From contig NZ_BNCD01000010.1 in assembly GCF_014656295.1 (NCBI RefSeq), forward strand, positions 164,541-228,540: a stretch of DNA of 64,000 bases, read 5' to 3'. The notes below the pieces were generated by a model that was given only the letters and a program-made list of their open reading frames with translations, was not told the origin of the DNA and did no database searches. Source of the stretch: Streptomyces sulfonofaciens. Its GTDB lineage: Bacteria > Actinomycetota > Actinomycetes > Streptomycetales > Streptomycetaceae. Positions 38,073 to 46,487 of this stretch are shown here, one piece after another (position 1 is the first letter of the stretch; every line of letters starts with the position of its first letter). The translations under genes and the position numbers were made by a program.

Positions 38073-38449
38073 GGTGTCTCCTAGGTTCGGGAGGGCGCCG
38101 GGTCGCCGCCCGCGGGATGCGGGAGCGTGAACCGGAGCCGACGTACCAGTCTGCCAGGACCGGCGTCATCCCCCAAAACCGGGTCGGGCCCCCGGATATT
38201 CCCCGCCCCGGCAGGGCCCCGGAACCGGGCGGCCGGGCCGGCCGCCGAGCAGAGCGCGCCGCATCCGGCCCGGCCCGGACGGCCGATGCCAGGTGCCGGT
38301 GCCGGTACCGGTACTTGTACTGGTGGCAGCAGGCACCGCCGGGGCGGACTGCCGCGCCCCACCGGCTCGGCCGGGCGTCCACGCGTCGGCAGCGGCGGCC
38401 CCGGGCCGCCGGCCGGCGGCGGAACGCTTTCGCCCGCACGTGCGACGGC
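38073..38449. other. Gap between the LCP gene and rpmE
   Basis: A 377-bp gene-free region. It contains a short repetitive stretch of CCGGTGCCGGTACCGGTAC (38293-38311), mostly GGTACC/GGTGCC units, which lies upstream of rpmE and can form alternative hairpins. An rpmE promoter is expected; none is certain. Confidence 0.45.
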
Positions 38450-39565
38450 TCAGCCGCCGGTGACCACGCGCCCGGCGGCGCCCTTGTCCCCCGCGGAGCC
38501 CCTGGTCGCGGCGGCGGGCACGGGCCGGTCCGCCTTGAGCGCGGACCACACCCGGCGGTCCTGCGCGGCGAGCGGCAGGACGCGGTTGGCGTTCTGCGGG
38601 TCGTAGGCGACGGGCAGCGTGACCATGGCGGTGCCGTCCGGTCCGATGCCCTTGAGACCCCCGGCGAAGCCCGCGAGCCGCTTCACCGAGGCGAGGTCGG
38701 AGTCGGTGGTGACGGCGCTGGTGGCGGTGTCGGCGAGCTCGTAGAGCTTCTTCGGGTCGCTGACCACGCCGACCTGCCTGACCCGGGCGAGCAACGCCTT
38801 CACGAACGCCTGCTGGAGCTGGATGCGGCCGAGGTCGCTGCCGTCGCCGACACCGTGCCGGGTGCGGACCAGACCGAGGGCCTGCTCGCCGTCCAGGGTG
38901 TGGGTGCCGGGTGCCAGGTGCAGATGGCTCCTGTCGTCGTCGATGGCCTGCCGGGTCGTGACGGGCACACCGCCGAGGGTGTCGACGAGCTTCTTGAATC
39001 CCGTGAAGTCGACCTCGACGTAGTGGTCCATCCGGATGCCGGAGAGCGACTCCACGGTCTTCACCGCGCATGCCGGGCCGCCGACCTCGTAGGCGGTGTT
39101 GAACATCTGCTCGCGCCCGCCGGGCACCGTGGTTCCGTTGCGGGCGGTGCAGTCCGGCCTGGTGACGAGGGTGTCGCGGGGTATCGAGACCACGCTGGCC
39201 CTGCGGTGGCCTCGGTAGACGTGCACGACCATCGCGGTGTCGGAGCGGGACCCGCCGCCGTCCCTGCCGTACCTGGCGTTGGCGCCGGCACGGGAGTCGG
39301 AGCCCAGCACCAGGATGTCCATGGAGCCGTTGTCGACGTTCCTGGGCCGGTCCTTGCCGAGGGCGGCGTTGATGTCGACGCCGCTGAGGTTGCCGTTCAG
39401 CTTGAGGTAGACGTAGCCGAGGCCACCGCCGCCGAGCAGCACCAGGGCGGCCGCCGCCCAGGCCGTGGCGACGAGGGCCTTGCGGCCCGCGCTCCGCGGC
39501 TTGCGCCGGCGCCCTTTCCCGCCGCGCCGCGCACTCGCGCCCGTGGGTGTGTTCTCGTCGGCCAT
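38450..39565 (-). CDS. LytR-CpsA-Psr (LCP) family cell-wall ligase
   Basis: A 371-residue type II membrane protein. It has a basic cytoplasmic N-terminus (RRGGKGRRRKPRSAGRK), one membrane helix (ALVATAWAAAALVLLGGGGLGYVYL), then the extracellular LCP domain. Landmarks are DILVLGSDSRAG, RRASVVSIPRDTLV (phosphate-binding Arg residues), FNTAYEVGGPACAVKTVESLSGIRMDHYVEVDF and LVRTRHGVGDGSDLGRIQLQQAFV. LCP enzymes transfer lipid-linked wall polymers to peptidoglycan. GGGGAG precedes ATG 39565. Confidence 0.93.
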   Translation of the reverse strand: MADENTPTGASARRGGKGRRRKPRSAGRKALVATAWAAAALVLLGGGGLGYVYLKLNGNLSGVDINAALGKDRPRNVDNGSMDILVLGSDSRAGANARYGRDGGGSRSDTAMVVHVYRGHRRASVVSIPRDTLVTRPDCTARNGTTVPGGREQMFNTAYEVGGPACAVKTVESLSGIRMDHYVEVDFTGFKKLVDTLGGVPVTTRQAIDDDRSHLHLAPGTHTLDGEQALGLVRTRHGVGDGSDLGRIQLQQAFVKALLARVRQVGVVSDPKKLYELADTATSAVTTDSDLASVKRLAGFAGGLKGIGPDGTAMVTLPVAYDPQNANRVLPLAAQDRRVWSALKADRPVPAAATRGSAGDKGAAGRVVTGG

Positions 39566-39917
39566 GTGCTCCCCAGTTCGTCGCTGCCCGATTACCCCCC
39601 GCCGTCCGCCTCAGTCCGTTCCGCCGCCGTCGGCCGCCCGCACCGGCCCCCGCGGCCCGCCGGCCGCGGCCGGGAACCAGGCAGCAGCGTTGCACAATGC
39701 CCCGGTTTCGTCCGGTTGTCTCTTGTGTACGCTCCGTGCCGGACGCAGCCGGCTCCGCCATTCCGAACTGGGATTTCGGGGGTGGGAGCGGAGTGGGCCG
39801 ACGACGTCGCCGTGTGGCGAACGTCTCGCCCTGCGGGGCCTCCCCCGGGCGCGATCGCGCCGGGGCGGCGGTGCACGGCACGGCGGCGCCGGACACGGGC
39901 CGGGGCGGGCCCACGCG
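39566..39917. other. Gap between rho terminator and LCP gene
   Basis: A 352-bp gene-free stretch. The open frames crossing it are antisense artefacts. The likely LCP promoter lies in its first half, where the TTGCACAATGCCCCGGTTTCG stretch near 39690 is slightly AT-richer; no specific element could be assigned. Confidence 0.4.
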
Positions 39918-39963
39918 AAGGGCCGCCCCCCTCTCCGATGTGATGGCGAGGGGGGCGGCCCTT
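39918..39963 (-). terminator. Terminator hairpin of rho
   Basis: A perfect 16-bp inverted repeat (AAGGGCCGCCCCCCTC at 39918-39933, complement 39948-39963) with a 14-base loop lies 47 bp beyond the rho stop. It has no T run, typical of GC-rich actinobacterial terminators. Confidence 0.85.
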
Positions 39964-40010
39964 GAACCGCGTCGGCCGACCGTGCGGCGACCGACCGTTG
40001 CGGCGCGCGA

Positions 40011-42158
40011 CTAGTCGCCGTTGCCCGGCGTGGGAGTCGTCTTCTGGATCTGGAGCAGGAACTCCGCGTTCGACTTCGTCTGCTTCATCTTGTCCAGCAG
40101 CAGCTCGATGGCCTGCTGCTGGTCCAGCGCGTGCAGCACCCTGCGCAGCTTCCACACGATGCCCAGCTCCTCACCGCTGAGCAGGATCTCCTCCTTGCGG
40201 GTGCTGGACGCGTCGACGTCCACCGCCGGGAAGATGCGCTTGTCGGAGAGCTTCCGGTCGAGCTTGAGCTCCATGTTGCCGGTGCCCTTGAACTCCTCGA
40301 AGATCACCTCGTCCATGCGCGAGCCGGTGTCGACCAGCGCGGTGGCCAGGATGGTCAGCGAGCCGCCGTCCTCGATGTTGCGGGCGGCACCGAAGAACCG
40401 CTTCGGCGGGTAGAGCGCGGTGGAGTCGACACCACCGGACAGGATGCGGCCCGAGGCGGGCGCCGCGAGGTTGTAGGCGCGGCCCAGACGGGTGATGGAG
40501 TCCAGCAGCACGACCACGTCGTGACCCAGCTCGACGAGCCGCTTGGCGCGCTCGATGGCCAGCTCGGCGACGGTGGTGTGGTCCTCGGCCGGGCGGTCGA
40601 AGGTGGAGGAGATGACCTCGCCCTTGACCGACCGCTGCATGTCGGTGACCTCTTCCGGACGCTCGTCGACGAGGACGACCATCAGATGGCACTCGGGACT
40701 GTTGTGGGTGATCGCATTGGCGACCGCCTGCATGATCATGGTCTTACCGGTCTTCGGCGGGGCCACGATCAGACCGCGCTGCCCCTTGCCGATCGGCGAG
40801 ACCAGATCGATGATGCGGGTGGTCAGCACGCCCGGGTCGGTCTCCAGACGGAGCCTGTCCTGCGGGTACAGCGGGGTGAGCTTGTTGAACTCGGGGCGGC
40901 CCCGGCCGTGTTCCGGCGCCATGCCGTTGACCGAGTCCAGGCGGACCAGGGCGTTGAACTTCTCCCTGCGCTCGCCCTCCTTGGGCTGGCGCACCGCGCC
41001 CGTGACGTGGTCGCCCTTGCGCAGGCCGTTCTTGCGGACCTGGGCCAGCGAGACGTAGACGTCGTTGGGGCCCGGGAGGTAGCCCGAGGTGCGGATGAAG
41101 GCGTAGTTGTCGAGGATGTCCAGGATGCCCGCGACGGGGATCAGGACGTCGTCGTCGGTGATCTGCGGCTCGCCGACCCCCTCCTCGCGGCCGCGCCGGC
41201 CGCGCCGGTCGCGGTAGCGGCCCCTGCGACCCCTGCGGCCGCCGCCGTCGTCGTCGTAGCCGTCGTCCTGGCGGCCGCCACCGCCGCCCTGCTGCCGCGG
41301 GTTCTGGCCCTGCTGGCTCTGCTGGTCGTCGCCCTTGCCCCGGCGGTCCCCGCGGTCGCGGTCCCGGTCACGGTCGCGGTCACGCCCCCGGCCGCGGTCC
41401 CGGTCGCGCCGGCCCTGGCGGCCGTCGCCGTGCTCGCCGGAGCCGTCGTGCTTCTCCGCGTGCTCGGTCCTGGTCTCCGGCTTGGTCTCGGTCTTGACGT
41501 CGCCCGCCTCCGCCCTGGCGTCGGGGCTGCCGGCCTCGGCGGTGACGCGGCGCCTGCGGCGCTCGCCGACCGGCTGGTCGTCGCTGGCGGGCTGGCCCGG
41601 GATGTCGATCTGCTGCTGTGCGACGGCCTGCCGCGCGGCCGCGTCACCGTCACCGGAGGCGGCCTTCTCGGCACGCTCGGGGGACACGGCGCGACCCGCC
41701 CTGCCGACCGTCTCCGCGGCGCCTTGCTGGCCCGCTCCTTCGCCCTGGTCGGCCCGCTTGCCCGCGCGGTCGGCCTTGGCGTTCCCCTCGGCCTGGGCGT
41801 CGTCGCCGGTGCGCGCCCGGGAGGTGGCCCGGCGCTTGGGCTTGGTCTCGGACGGGGCGCTCTTCGACGGGGCGCCCGACGTTCCCGAAGCGGCCTGGGA
41901 GGTTCCTCCCTGGGCCTGGGCCTCCTTGATGACCTCGATCAGTTGGCTCTTGCGCATCCGCGCGGTGCCCCTGATCCCGAGGCCCGATGCGACCTGCTGC
42001 AGCTCGGCAAGCACCATGCCTTCGAGGCCGGTGCCGCGGCGCCGCCTGGTTCCGGCCGATGCACCGGCAGGCGCAGCAGAGGCGTCCGTGGCGGGCGCGG
42101 CAGCGGTGTCGACCGTGCTGTCGGCGCTCACGCCCATCAGATCGGTGGTGTCGCTCAC
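40011..42158 (-). CDS. rho: Transcription termination factor Rho with long N-terminal insertion
   Basis: A 715-residue Rho. The N-terminal Rho_N helix bundle (LEGMVLAELQQVASGLGIRGTARMRKSQLIEVIKEAQ) is separated from the RNA-binding cold-shock domain (ISVAGILDILD-like, here IPVAGILDILDNYAFIRTSGYLPG) by about 270 residues rich in Arg, Asp, Gly and Gln. The motor domain has P-loop APPKTGKTMI, Walker B VVVLLDSITRLGRAYN and the Q-loop region. GTG 42158 is chosen from a GAAGGA site. The inserted domain is typical of high-GC actinobacteria and is thought to add RNA contacts. It also contains a copy of the GGGAGGT palindrome family at 41895-41910. Confidence 0.95.
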   Translation of the reverse strand: MSDTTDLMGVSADSTVDTAAAPATDASAAPAGASAGTRRRRGTGLEGMVLAELQQVASGLGIRGTARMRKSQLIEVIKEAQAQGGTSQAASGTSGAPSKSAPSETKPKRRATSRARTGDDAQAEGNAKADRAGKRADQGEGAGQQGAAETVGRAGRAVSPERAEKAASGDGDAAARQAVAQQQIDIPGQPASDDQPVGERRRRRVTAEAGSPDARAEAGDVKTETKPETRTEHAEKHDGSGEHGDGRQGRRDRDRGRGRDRDRDRDRDRGDRRGKGDDQQSQQGQNPRQQGGGGGRQDDGYDDDGGGRRGRRGRYRDRRGRRGREEGVGEPQITDDDVLIPVAGILDILDNYAFIRTSGYLPGPNDVYVSLAQVRKNGLRKGDHVTGAVRQPKEGERREKFNALVRLDSVNGMAPEHGRGRPEFNKLTPLYPQDRLRLETDPGVLTTRIIDLVSPIGKGQRGLIVAPPKTGKTMIMQAVANAITHNSPECHLMVVLVDERPEEVTDMQRSVKGEVISSTFDRPAEDHTTVAELAIERAKRLVELGHDVVVLLDSITRLGRAYNLAAPASGRILSGGVDSTALYPPKRFFGAARNIEDGGSLTILATALVDTGSRMDEVIFEEFKGTGNMELKLDRKLSDKRIFPAVDVDASSTRKEEILLSGEELGIVWKLRRVLHALDQQQAIELLLDKMKQTKSNAEFLLQIQKTTPTPGNGD

Positions 42159-42600
42159 GAAGGGTCCTTCCCTGGAGCGGACGTCGGCCTGTCTGGCTCG
42201 GCGACCGGTTGTGCTGTCCGGCAGTGGTCCTTGTGGTGGGGACCGTGCCGGGGCGGTGGTCCGCCAAAGCGGCGGAAGAAACAACTGGTGATGGCGATTC
42301 CCGGAGCCGTGTCACGGAATTTCTGTGCCATGCGGCTCGGTCACGCCGGTTCCGGAGCTCCCCCAGCTATCGCTGGGAGGTACCTCCACCCAGCGGCTAC
42401 TGGGCGGTACACCCACTCCGCAATACCGCTCGGTGCGGGGCACAGAGCGATTCGGGGGGCTCCCGGAAGAATGTCTGTCCCGGACGGGGACACGAAGCAC
42501 CTCGCCATGGTGAGGTCGGGTGCAGACTTGAGGTTAACACTACCGGATCCAACAAACATTCCCCCTCTCGAAATCCGGCAACCGTATCGGGGCAGTCGCG
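42159..42600 (-). promoter_or_regulatory. Long rho leader with stacked hairpins
   Basis: A 442-bp gene-free region between thrB and rho. It contains CCCAGC/GCTGGG (42362-42367 with 42372-42377), the 12-bp palindrome GGAGGTACCTCC (42376-42387) and CCCAG/CTGGG (42390-42394 with 42400-42404) in a row. It is AT-richer at 42520-42580, where a minus-strand promoter could start. Rho is autoregulated through its leader in E. coli; a similar role here is inference. Confidence 0.5.
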
Positions 42601-43530
42601 TCACTCGGCCCTCGGCGGCGAAAGGGGCAGCACACTCGCTCCGGCCGAGTCCAGGACCAGGCGGTTCGCCGCCCATCCGTCCCCCGCGAGCAGGGCCACC
42701 TTGTCCGCCTCGTCGCACTGCGCCAGCGCGAGGACGGTGGGCCCGGCACCGGAGATGACCGCGGGGACGCCATCGGCCCGCAGCCGCTCCACGAGGGCGG
42801 CGCTCTCCGGCATCGCCGGCGCGCGGTACTCCTGGTGGAGCCGGTCCTCCGTGGCGGGCAGCAGCAGCTCGGGGCGCCTGGTCAGTGCCTCGACGAGCAG
42901 TGCGGCCCGGCCGGCGTTGGCCGCTGCGTCCACATGGGGGACGGCGCGCGGCAGCAGTGCGCGTGCCGTCTTCGTCAGTACCGGTTTACCCGGTACGAAA
43001 ACCACCGGAACGATGGAATCGGCAGCATCCATCCTGATCGCGCGTGCCACGCCGCCATCCATCCAGGAGACGGTGAAGCCGCCGAGCAGGCAGGCCGCGA
43101 CGTTGTCGGGGTGGCCCTCGATCTCCGTGGCGAGTTCCAGCAGGGCGGCGTCGTCGAGCCGGGCCTCGCCGCCTATCGTCACGGCGCGGGCGGCGGTGAT
43201 GCCCGCGCAGATCGCGGCGGACGAGGACCCGAGGCCGCGGCCGTGCGGAATGCGGTTCGCACAGACCACCTCCAGGCCGCGGGGCTGGCCGCCGAGCAGG
43301 TCGAACGCGGCGCGCAGGGAGCGGACGAGCAGGTGCTTCTCGTCGCGCGGAAGCGTGTCGCTGCCCTCACCCGCGATGTCGATGTGCAGGCCGGAGTCGG
43401 CCACCCGGACGACGACGTCGTCGTACAGGCCCAGCGCGAGACCGAAGGCGTCGAAGCCCGGGCCGAGGTTGCCGCTGGTGGCGGGGGTGCGCACCCGGAC
43501 GGCGGCGGCGCGGAAAGCGGGACCGGCCAT
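42601..43530 (-). CDS. thrB: Homoserine kinase
   Basis: A 309-residue GHMP kinase that makes O-phosphohomoserine. It shows VRTPATSGNLGPGFDAFGLALGL near the N-terminus, the ATP-binding loop IPHGRGLGSSSAAICAGI (PxxxGLGSSAA) and the C-terminal SGAGPTVLAL. It lies 456 bp after thrC, an unusually long gap for this pathway. Confidence 0.96.
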   Translation of the reverse strand: MAGPAFRAAAVRVRTPATSGNLGPGFDAFGLALGLYDDVVVRVADSGLHIDIAGEGSDTLPRDEKHLLVRSLRAAFDLLGGQPRGLEVVCANRIPHGRGLGSSSAAICAGITAARAVTIGGEARLDDAALLELATEIEGHPDNVAACLLGGFTVSWMDGGVARAIRMDAADSIVPVVFVPGKPVLTKTARALLPRAVPHVDAAANAGRAALLVEALTRRPELLLPATEDRLHQEYRAPAMPESAALVERLRADGVPAVISGAGPTVLALAQCDEADKVALLAGDGWAANRLVLDSAGASVLPLSPPRAE

Positions 43531-43986
43531 CGCTCGATGACTCTCCTTGAGCTGCGTGATGTGCGTGGTGTCGAGATGCGTGGTGTCGATGTGCGTGCGG
43601 GCTGCGGAACCCGGGGGGTTCCGGTTGCGGGTTGCGGGTCTGCGTGACGTGGGGGCGACGGGTCTGTTCTACGGACGGCATGCGACACGTGGGGGAACCC
43701 GGAGCCCGGCGCAGGGGCAGCATCGCGGCATATGCGGCGAGGGGTTCGGTACAGCCTATCGAAGGAAGGTTCTGCGGCGACACAGGGCGCACAGGAGGCG
43801 CACGATGCGTGTCGTTTGCTCTTCTGTGCACCCCCTGGTCGGTGCTTCCCGTCGTGTGCGGCTCCCGCGTCGGGTGTGCGGTGGGCACGGCGCCCGGGGC
43901 CGCATATGCGCCCCCGGCCTCGCCCACCAGGCCCGATGTGCCCGGCCGACCCCCCGTACCACCCGCACGGGCGCCCTCGCGGGTGC
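43531..43986. repeat. Long thrC-thrB gap with short direct repeats
   Basis: This 456-bp gap has no gene. Near the thrB end (about 43560-43605) a 15-bp unit, GTGCGTGGTGTCGAG, is followed by ATGCGTGGTGTCGAT and a partial GTGCGTGCGG. A second cluster of ACACAGGGCGCACAGGAGGCGCA lies at 43778-43802. The minus-strand CGATAGGCTGTACC stretch near 43755 is relatively AT-rich and could hold a thrB promoter. Confidence 0.5.
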
Positions 43987-45045
43987 CTAGCCGAGGCCCA
44001 GCCGGTCCGCGGCGGCCGCGGCGTCCACGGGCACGGTGAGCGGCTGCGGGGCACCGGCCACGGCCCAGTCGGGATCCTTGAGTCCGTTTCCCGTGACGGT
44101 GCAGACGATGCGCTGGCCCGGGTCGACCCTGCCCTGCTCCGCGGCCTTCAGCAGCCCCGCCACGGACGCGGCGGACGCGGGCTCGACGAACACGCCCTCC
44201 TGGGCCGCCAACAGCTTGTAGGCACGCAGGATCTCACGGTCCGTCACCTCTTCGATGAGACCGCCGGACTCCTCCTTCGCGGCCAGCGCGAACTGCCAGG
44301 ACGCCGGGTTGCCGATGCGGATCGCGGTGGCGATCGTCGTCGGGTCCTTGACGACCTCGCCGCGCACGATCGGCGCCGCGCCGGACGCCTGGAAGCCCCA
44401 CATCCGCGGCGTGCGGGTGGCGGGGCCGTCCGCCGCGTACTCGCGGTAGCCCTTCCAGTACGCGGTGATGTTGCCGGCGTTGCCCACCGGCAGGACGTGC
44501 ACGTCGGGCGCGTCGCCGAGCGCGTCCACGATCTCGAACGCGGCCGTCTTCTGGCCCTCGATGCGGACCGGGTTGACCGAATTGACCAGCGCCACCGGAT
44601 AGTTCTCCGAGAGCGCGCGGGCCAGCGTCAGGCAGTCGTCGAAGTTGCCGTCGACCTGGAGGATCCGGGCGCCGTGCACCAGCGCCTGGCCCATCTTGCC
44701 CAGCGCGATCTTGCCCTGCGGCACCAGCACCGCGCTGACCATGCCCGCCCGCACGGCGTACGCGGCGGCCGAGGCGGATGTGTTGCCGGTGGAGGCGCAG
44801 ATGACGGCCTGCGCGCCCTCCTCCTTGGCCTTGGTGATGGCCATGGTCATGCCGCGGTCCTTGAACGACCCGGTCGGGTTGGCGCCCTCGACCTTGAGGT
44901 GCACCTCGCAGCCCGTGCGCTCGGAGACCACCTGGGCGGGCACGAGCGGCGTACCGCCCTCGCGCAACGTGACGACCTGCGTGCTTCCGGACACCGGCAA
45001 CCGGTCCCGGTACTCCTCGATGATTCCGCGCCACTGATGGGTCAT
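43987..45045 (-). CDS. thrC: Threonine synthase
   Basis: A 352-residue PLP enzyme that makes threonine from O-phosphohomoserine. Marks are LREGGTPLVPAQ, KVEGANPTGSFKDRGMTMAI (PLP Lys in SFKDRG), ICASTGNTSASAAAYA, LPVGNAGNITAYWKGY (glycine-rich phosphate loop) and a C-terminal TVTGNGLKDP. It follows hom by six bases. Confidence 0.97.
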   Translation of the reverse strand: MTHQWRGIIEEYRDRLPVSGSTQVVTLREGGTPLVPAQVVSERTGCEVHLKVEGANPTGSFKDRGMTMAITKAKEEGAQAVICASTGNTSASAAAYAVRAGMVSAVLVPQGKIALGKMGQALVHGARILQVDGNFDDCLTLARALSENYPVALVNSVNPVRIEGQKTAAFEIVDALGDAPDVHVLPVGNAGNITAYWKGYREYAADGPATRTPRMWGFQASGAAPIVRGEVVKDPTTIATAIRIGNPASWQFALAAKEESGGLIEEVTDREILRAYKLLAAQEGVFVEPASAASVAGLLKAAEQGRVDPGQRIVCTVTGNGLKDPDWAVAGAPQPLTVPVDAAAAADRLGLG

Positions 45046-45051
45046 TGCTGG

Positions 45052-46362
45052 TTACTCTCCTTCAACCCGCATCATGCTGGCGACACCACGCACGGTGTCG
45101 AGGGTGCGCAACGCCTCGACCGTCCCGGTGAGGGCGGCGTCGGACGCGCGGTGGGTGACGACGACGAGGGACGCCTGACAGGCCCTGTCGCCCTCGTCCT
45201 GCCGGCTCTGCTGGCGCACCGTGTCGATGGACACGCCGTGCTCGGCGAAAACGGTCGCGACCTGCGCCAGCACACCCGGCTTGTCGGCCACGTCGAGGCT
45301 GATGTGGTAGCGCGTGACGACGTCGCCCATCGGCGACACGGGCAGCATGCTGTACGCGGACTCGCCCGGGCCCGTGGCCTCGCCGAGGCGGTTGCGGCAG
45401 ACCGCGACGAGGTCGCCGAGAACCGCGGAGGCGGTCGGCGCGCCGCCCGCTCCCGGCCCGTAGAACATCAGTTGTCCGGCCGCCTCCGACTCGACGAAGA
45501 CGGCGTTGTACGCCTCCCGTACGGAGGCCAGCGGGTGGCTGCGCGGAATCATCGCCGGGTGCACCCGGGCGGTGACCGAGCCGCCGTCCGCGGCGCGCTC
45601 GCAGATCGCGAGCAGCTTGATGGTGCAGGCCATCTCCCGCGCCGAGGCGAAGTCCGCTGCGGTGACCTCGGTCATGCCCTCGCGGTAGACGTCGTCGAGC
45701 CGCACCCGCGTGTGGAAGGCGATCCCGGCGAGGATCGCGGCCTTCGCGGCGGCGTCGAAGCCCTCGACGTCCGCGGTCGGGTCGGCCTCCGCGTAGCCGA
45801 GCGCGGTGGCCTCGTCCAGGGCCTCCTGGTAGCCGGCGCCGGTGGTGTCCATCTTGTCGAGGATGAAGTTGGTGGTGCCGTTGACGATGCCGACCACCCG
45901 GTTGACGTGATCACCCGCGAGGGACTCGCGCAGCGGCCTGAGCAGCGGGATCGCGCCCGCGACCGCCGCCTCGTAGTAGAGGTCGCGGCCCTGCCGGCCG
46001 GCGGCGGCGTGCAGCGCGGGACCGTCCTGGGCGATCAGCGCCTTGTTGGCGGAGACCACCGAGGCGCCGTGCTCGAAGGCGGTGGCGATCAGGGTCCTGG
46101 CCGGTTCGATGCCGCCGATCACCTCGACGACGACGTCGATGTCGCCGCGTTTGACGAGGGCGGTGGCGTCCGTGGTGATGAGCGCGGGGTCGACGCCCTC
46201 CCTGACCCTGGACGGCCTGCGCACGGCGACGCCGGCCAGTTCCAGGGGGGCACCTATCCGGGCGGCGAGGTCGTCGGCGTGCGTCGTCATGATGCGCGCC
46301 ACCTCTGAGCCGACGTTCCCACAGCCCAGCAGCGCCACTTTCAGCGGACGCGTACGCATCAT
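45052..46362 (-). CDS. hom: Homoserine dehydrogenase with ACT domain
   Basis: A 436-residue NAD(P)-dependent enzyme of the threonine/methionine branch. It has VALLGCGNVGSEVARIM (Rossmann loop), VSANKALIAQDG, GIVNGTTNFILDKM and the catalytic EGFDAAAKAAILAGIAF (Asp/Lys). A C-terminal ACT domain (YHISLDVADKPGVLAQVATVFAEHGVSI) probably senses threonine. Initiation may be at ATG 46362 or the next codon, 46359. Confidence 0.97.
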   Translation of the reverse strand: MMRTRPLKVALLGCGNVGSEVARIMTTHADDLAARIGAPLELAGVAVRRPSRVREGVDPALITTDATALVKRGDIDVVVEVIGGIEPARTLIATAFEHGASVVSANKALIAQDGPALHAAAGRQGRDLYYEAAVAGAIPLLRPLRESLAGDHVNRVVGIVNGTTNFILDKMDTTGAGYQEALDEATALGYAEADPTADVEGFDAAAKAAILAGIAFHTRVRLDDVYREGMTEVTAADFASAREMACTIKLLAICERAADGGSVTARVHPAMIPRSHPLASVREAYNAVFVESEAAGQLMFYGPGAGGAPTASAVLGDLVAVCRNRLGEATGPGESAYSMLPVSPMGDVVTRYHISLDVADKPGVLAQVATVFAEHGVSIDTVRQQSRQDEGDRACQASLVVVTHRASDAALTGTVEALRTLDTVRGVASMMRVEGE

Positions 46363-46400
46363 CCGACCTCGCTCTCATCCTCACCCACTGCCTTCAGGGC

Positions 46401-46417
46401 GTGGGAGGTACCCCCAG
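46401..46417. repeat. GGGAGGTACC palindromic element upstream of hom
   Basis: GTGGGAGGTACCCCCAG lies 39 bp upstream of hom on the reading strand, in the 125-bp lysA-hom gap. It belongs to the same family as copies at 37802, 41895, 42357 and 47240. Confidence 0.6.
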
Positions 46418-46487
46418 GGACACTCCAGTCTCACGCACCGGACGGGAGTTTCTGCCCCCCGTCCGGATCCTGAGATAATGATTTCTT

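Noticed and set aside
38117..39943. 608-residue plus-strand ORF antisense to the LCP gene
   Set aside because: Shadow frame; the LCP domain on the minus strand is unmistakable.
40131..42758. 875-residue plus-strand ORF antisense to rho
   Set aside because: It exists only because GC-rich coding DNA leaves the opposite frame open. Rho on the minus strand has clear motifs; this frame is Val/Leu/Gly/Asp-rich without family character.
43732..46308. 858-residue plus-strand ORF over hom and thrC
   Set aside because: Antisense shadow of two well-identified enzymes, with Arg/His/Gly-rich composition.
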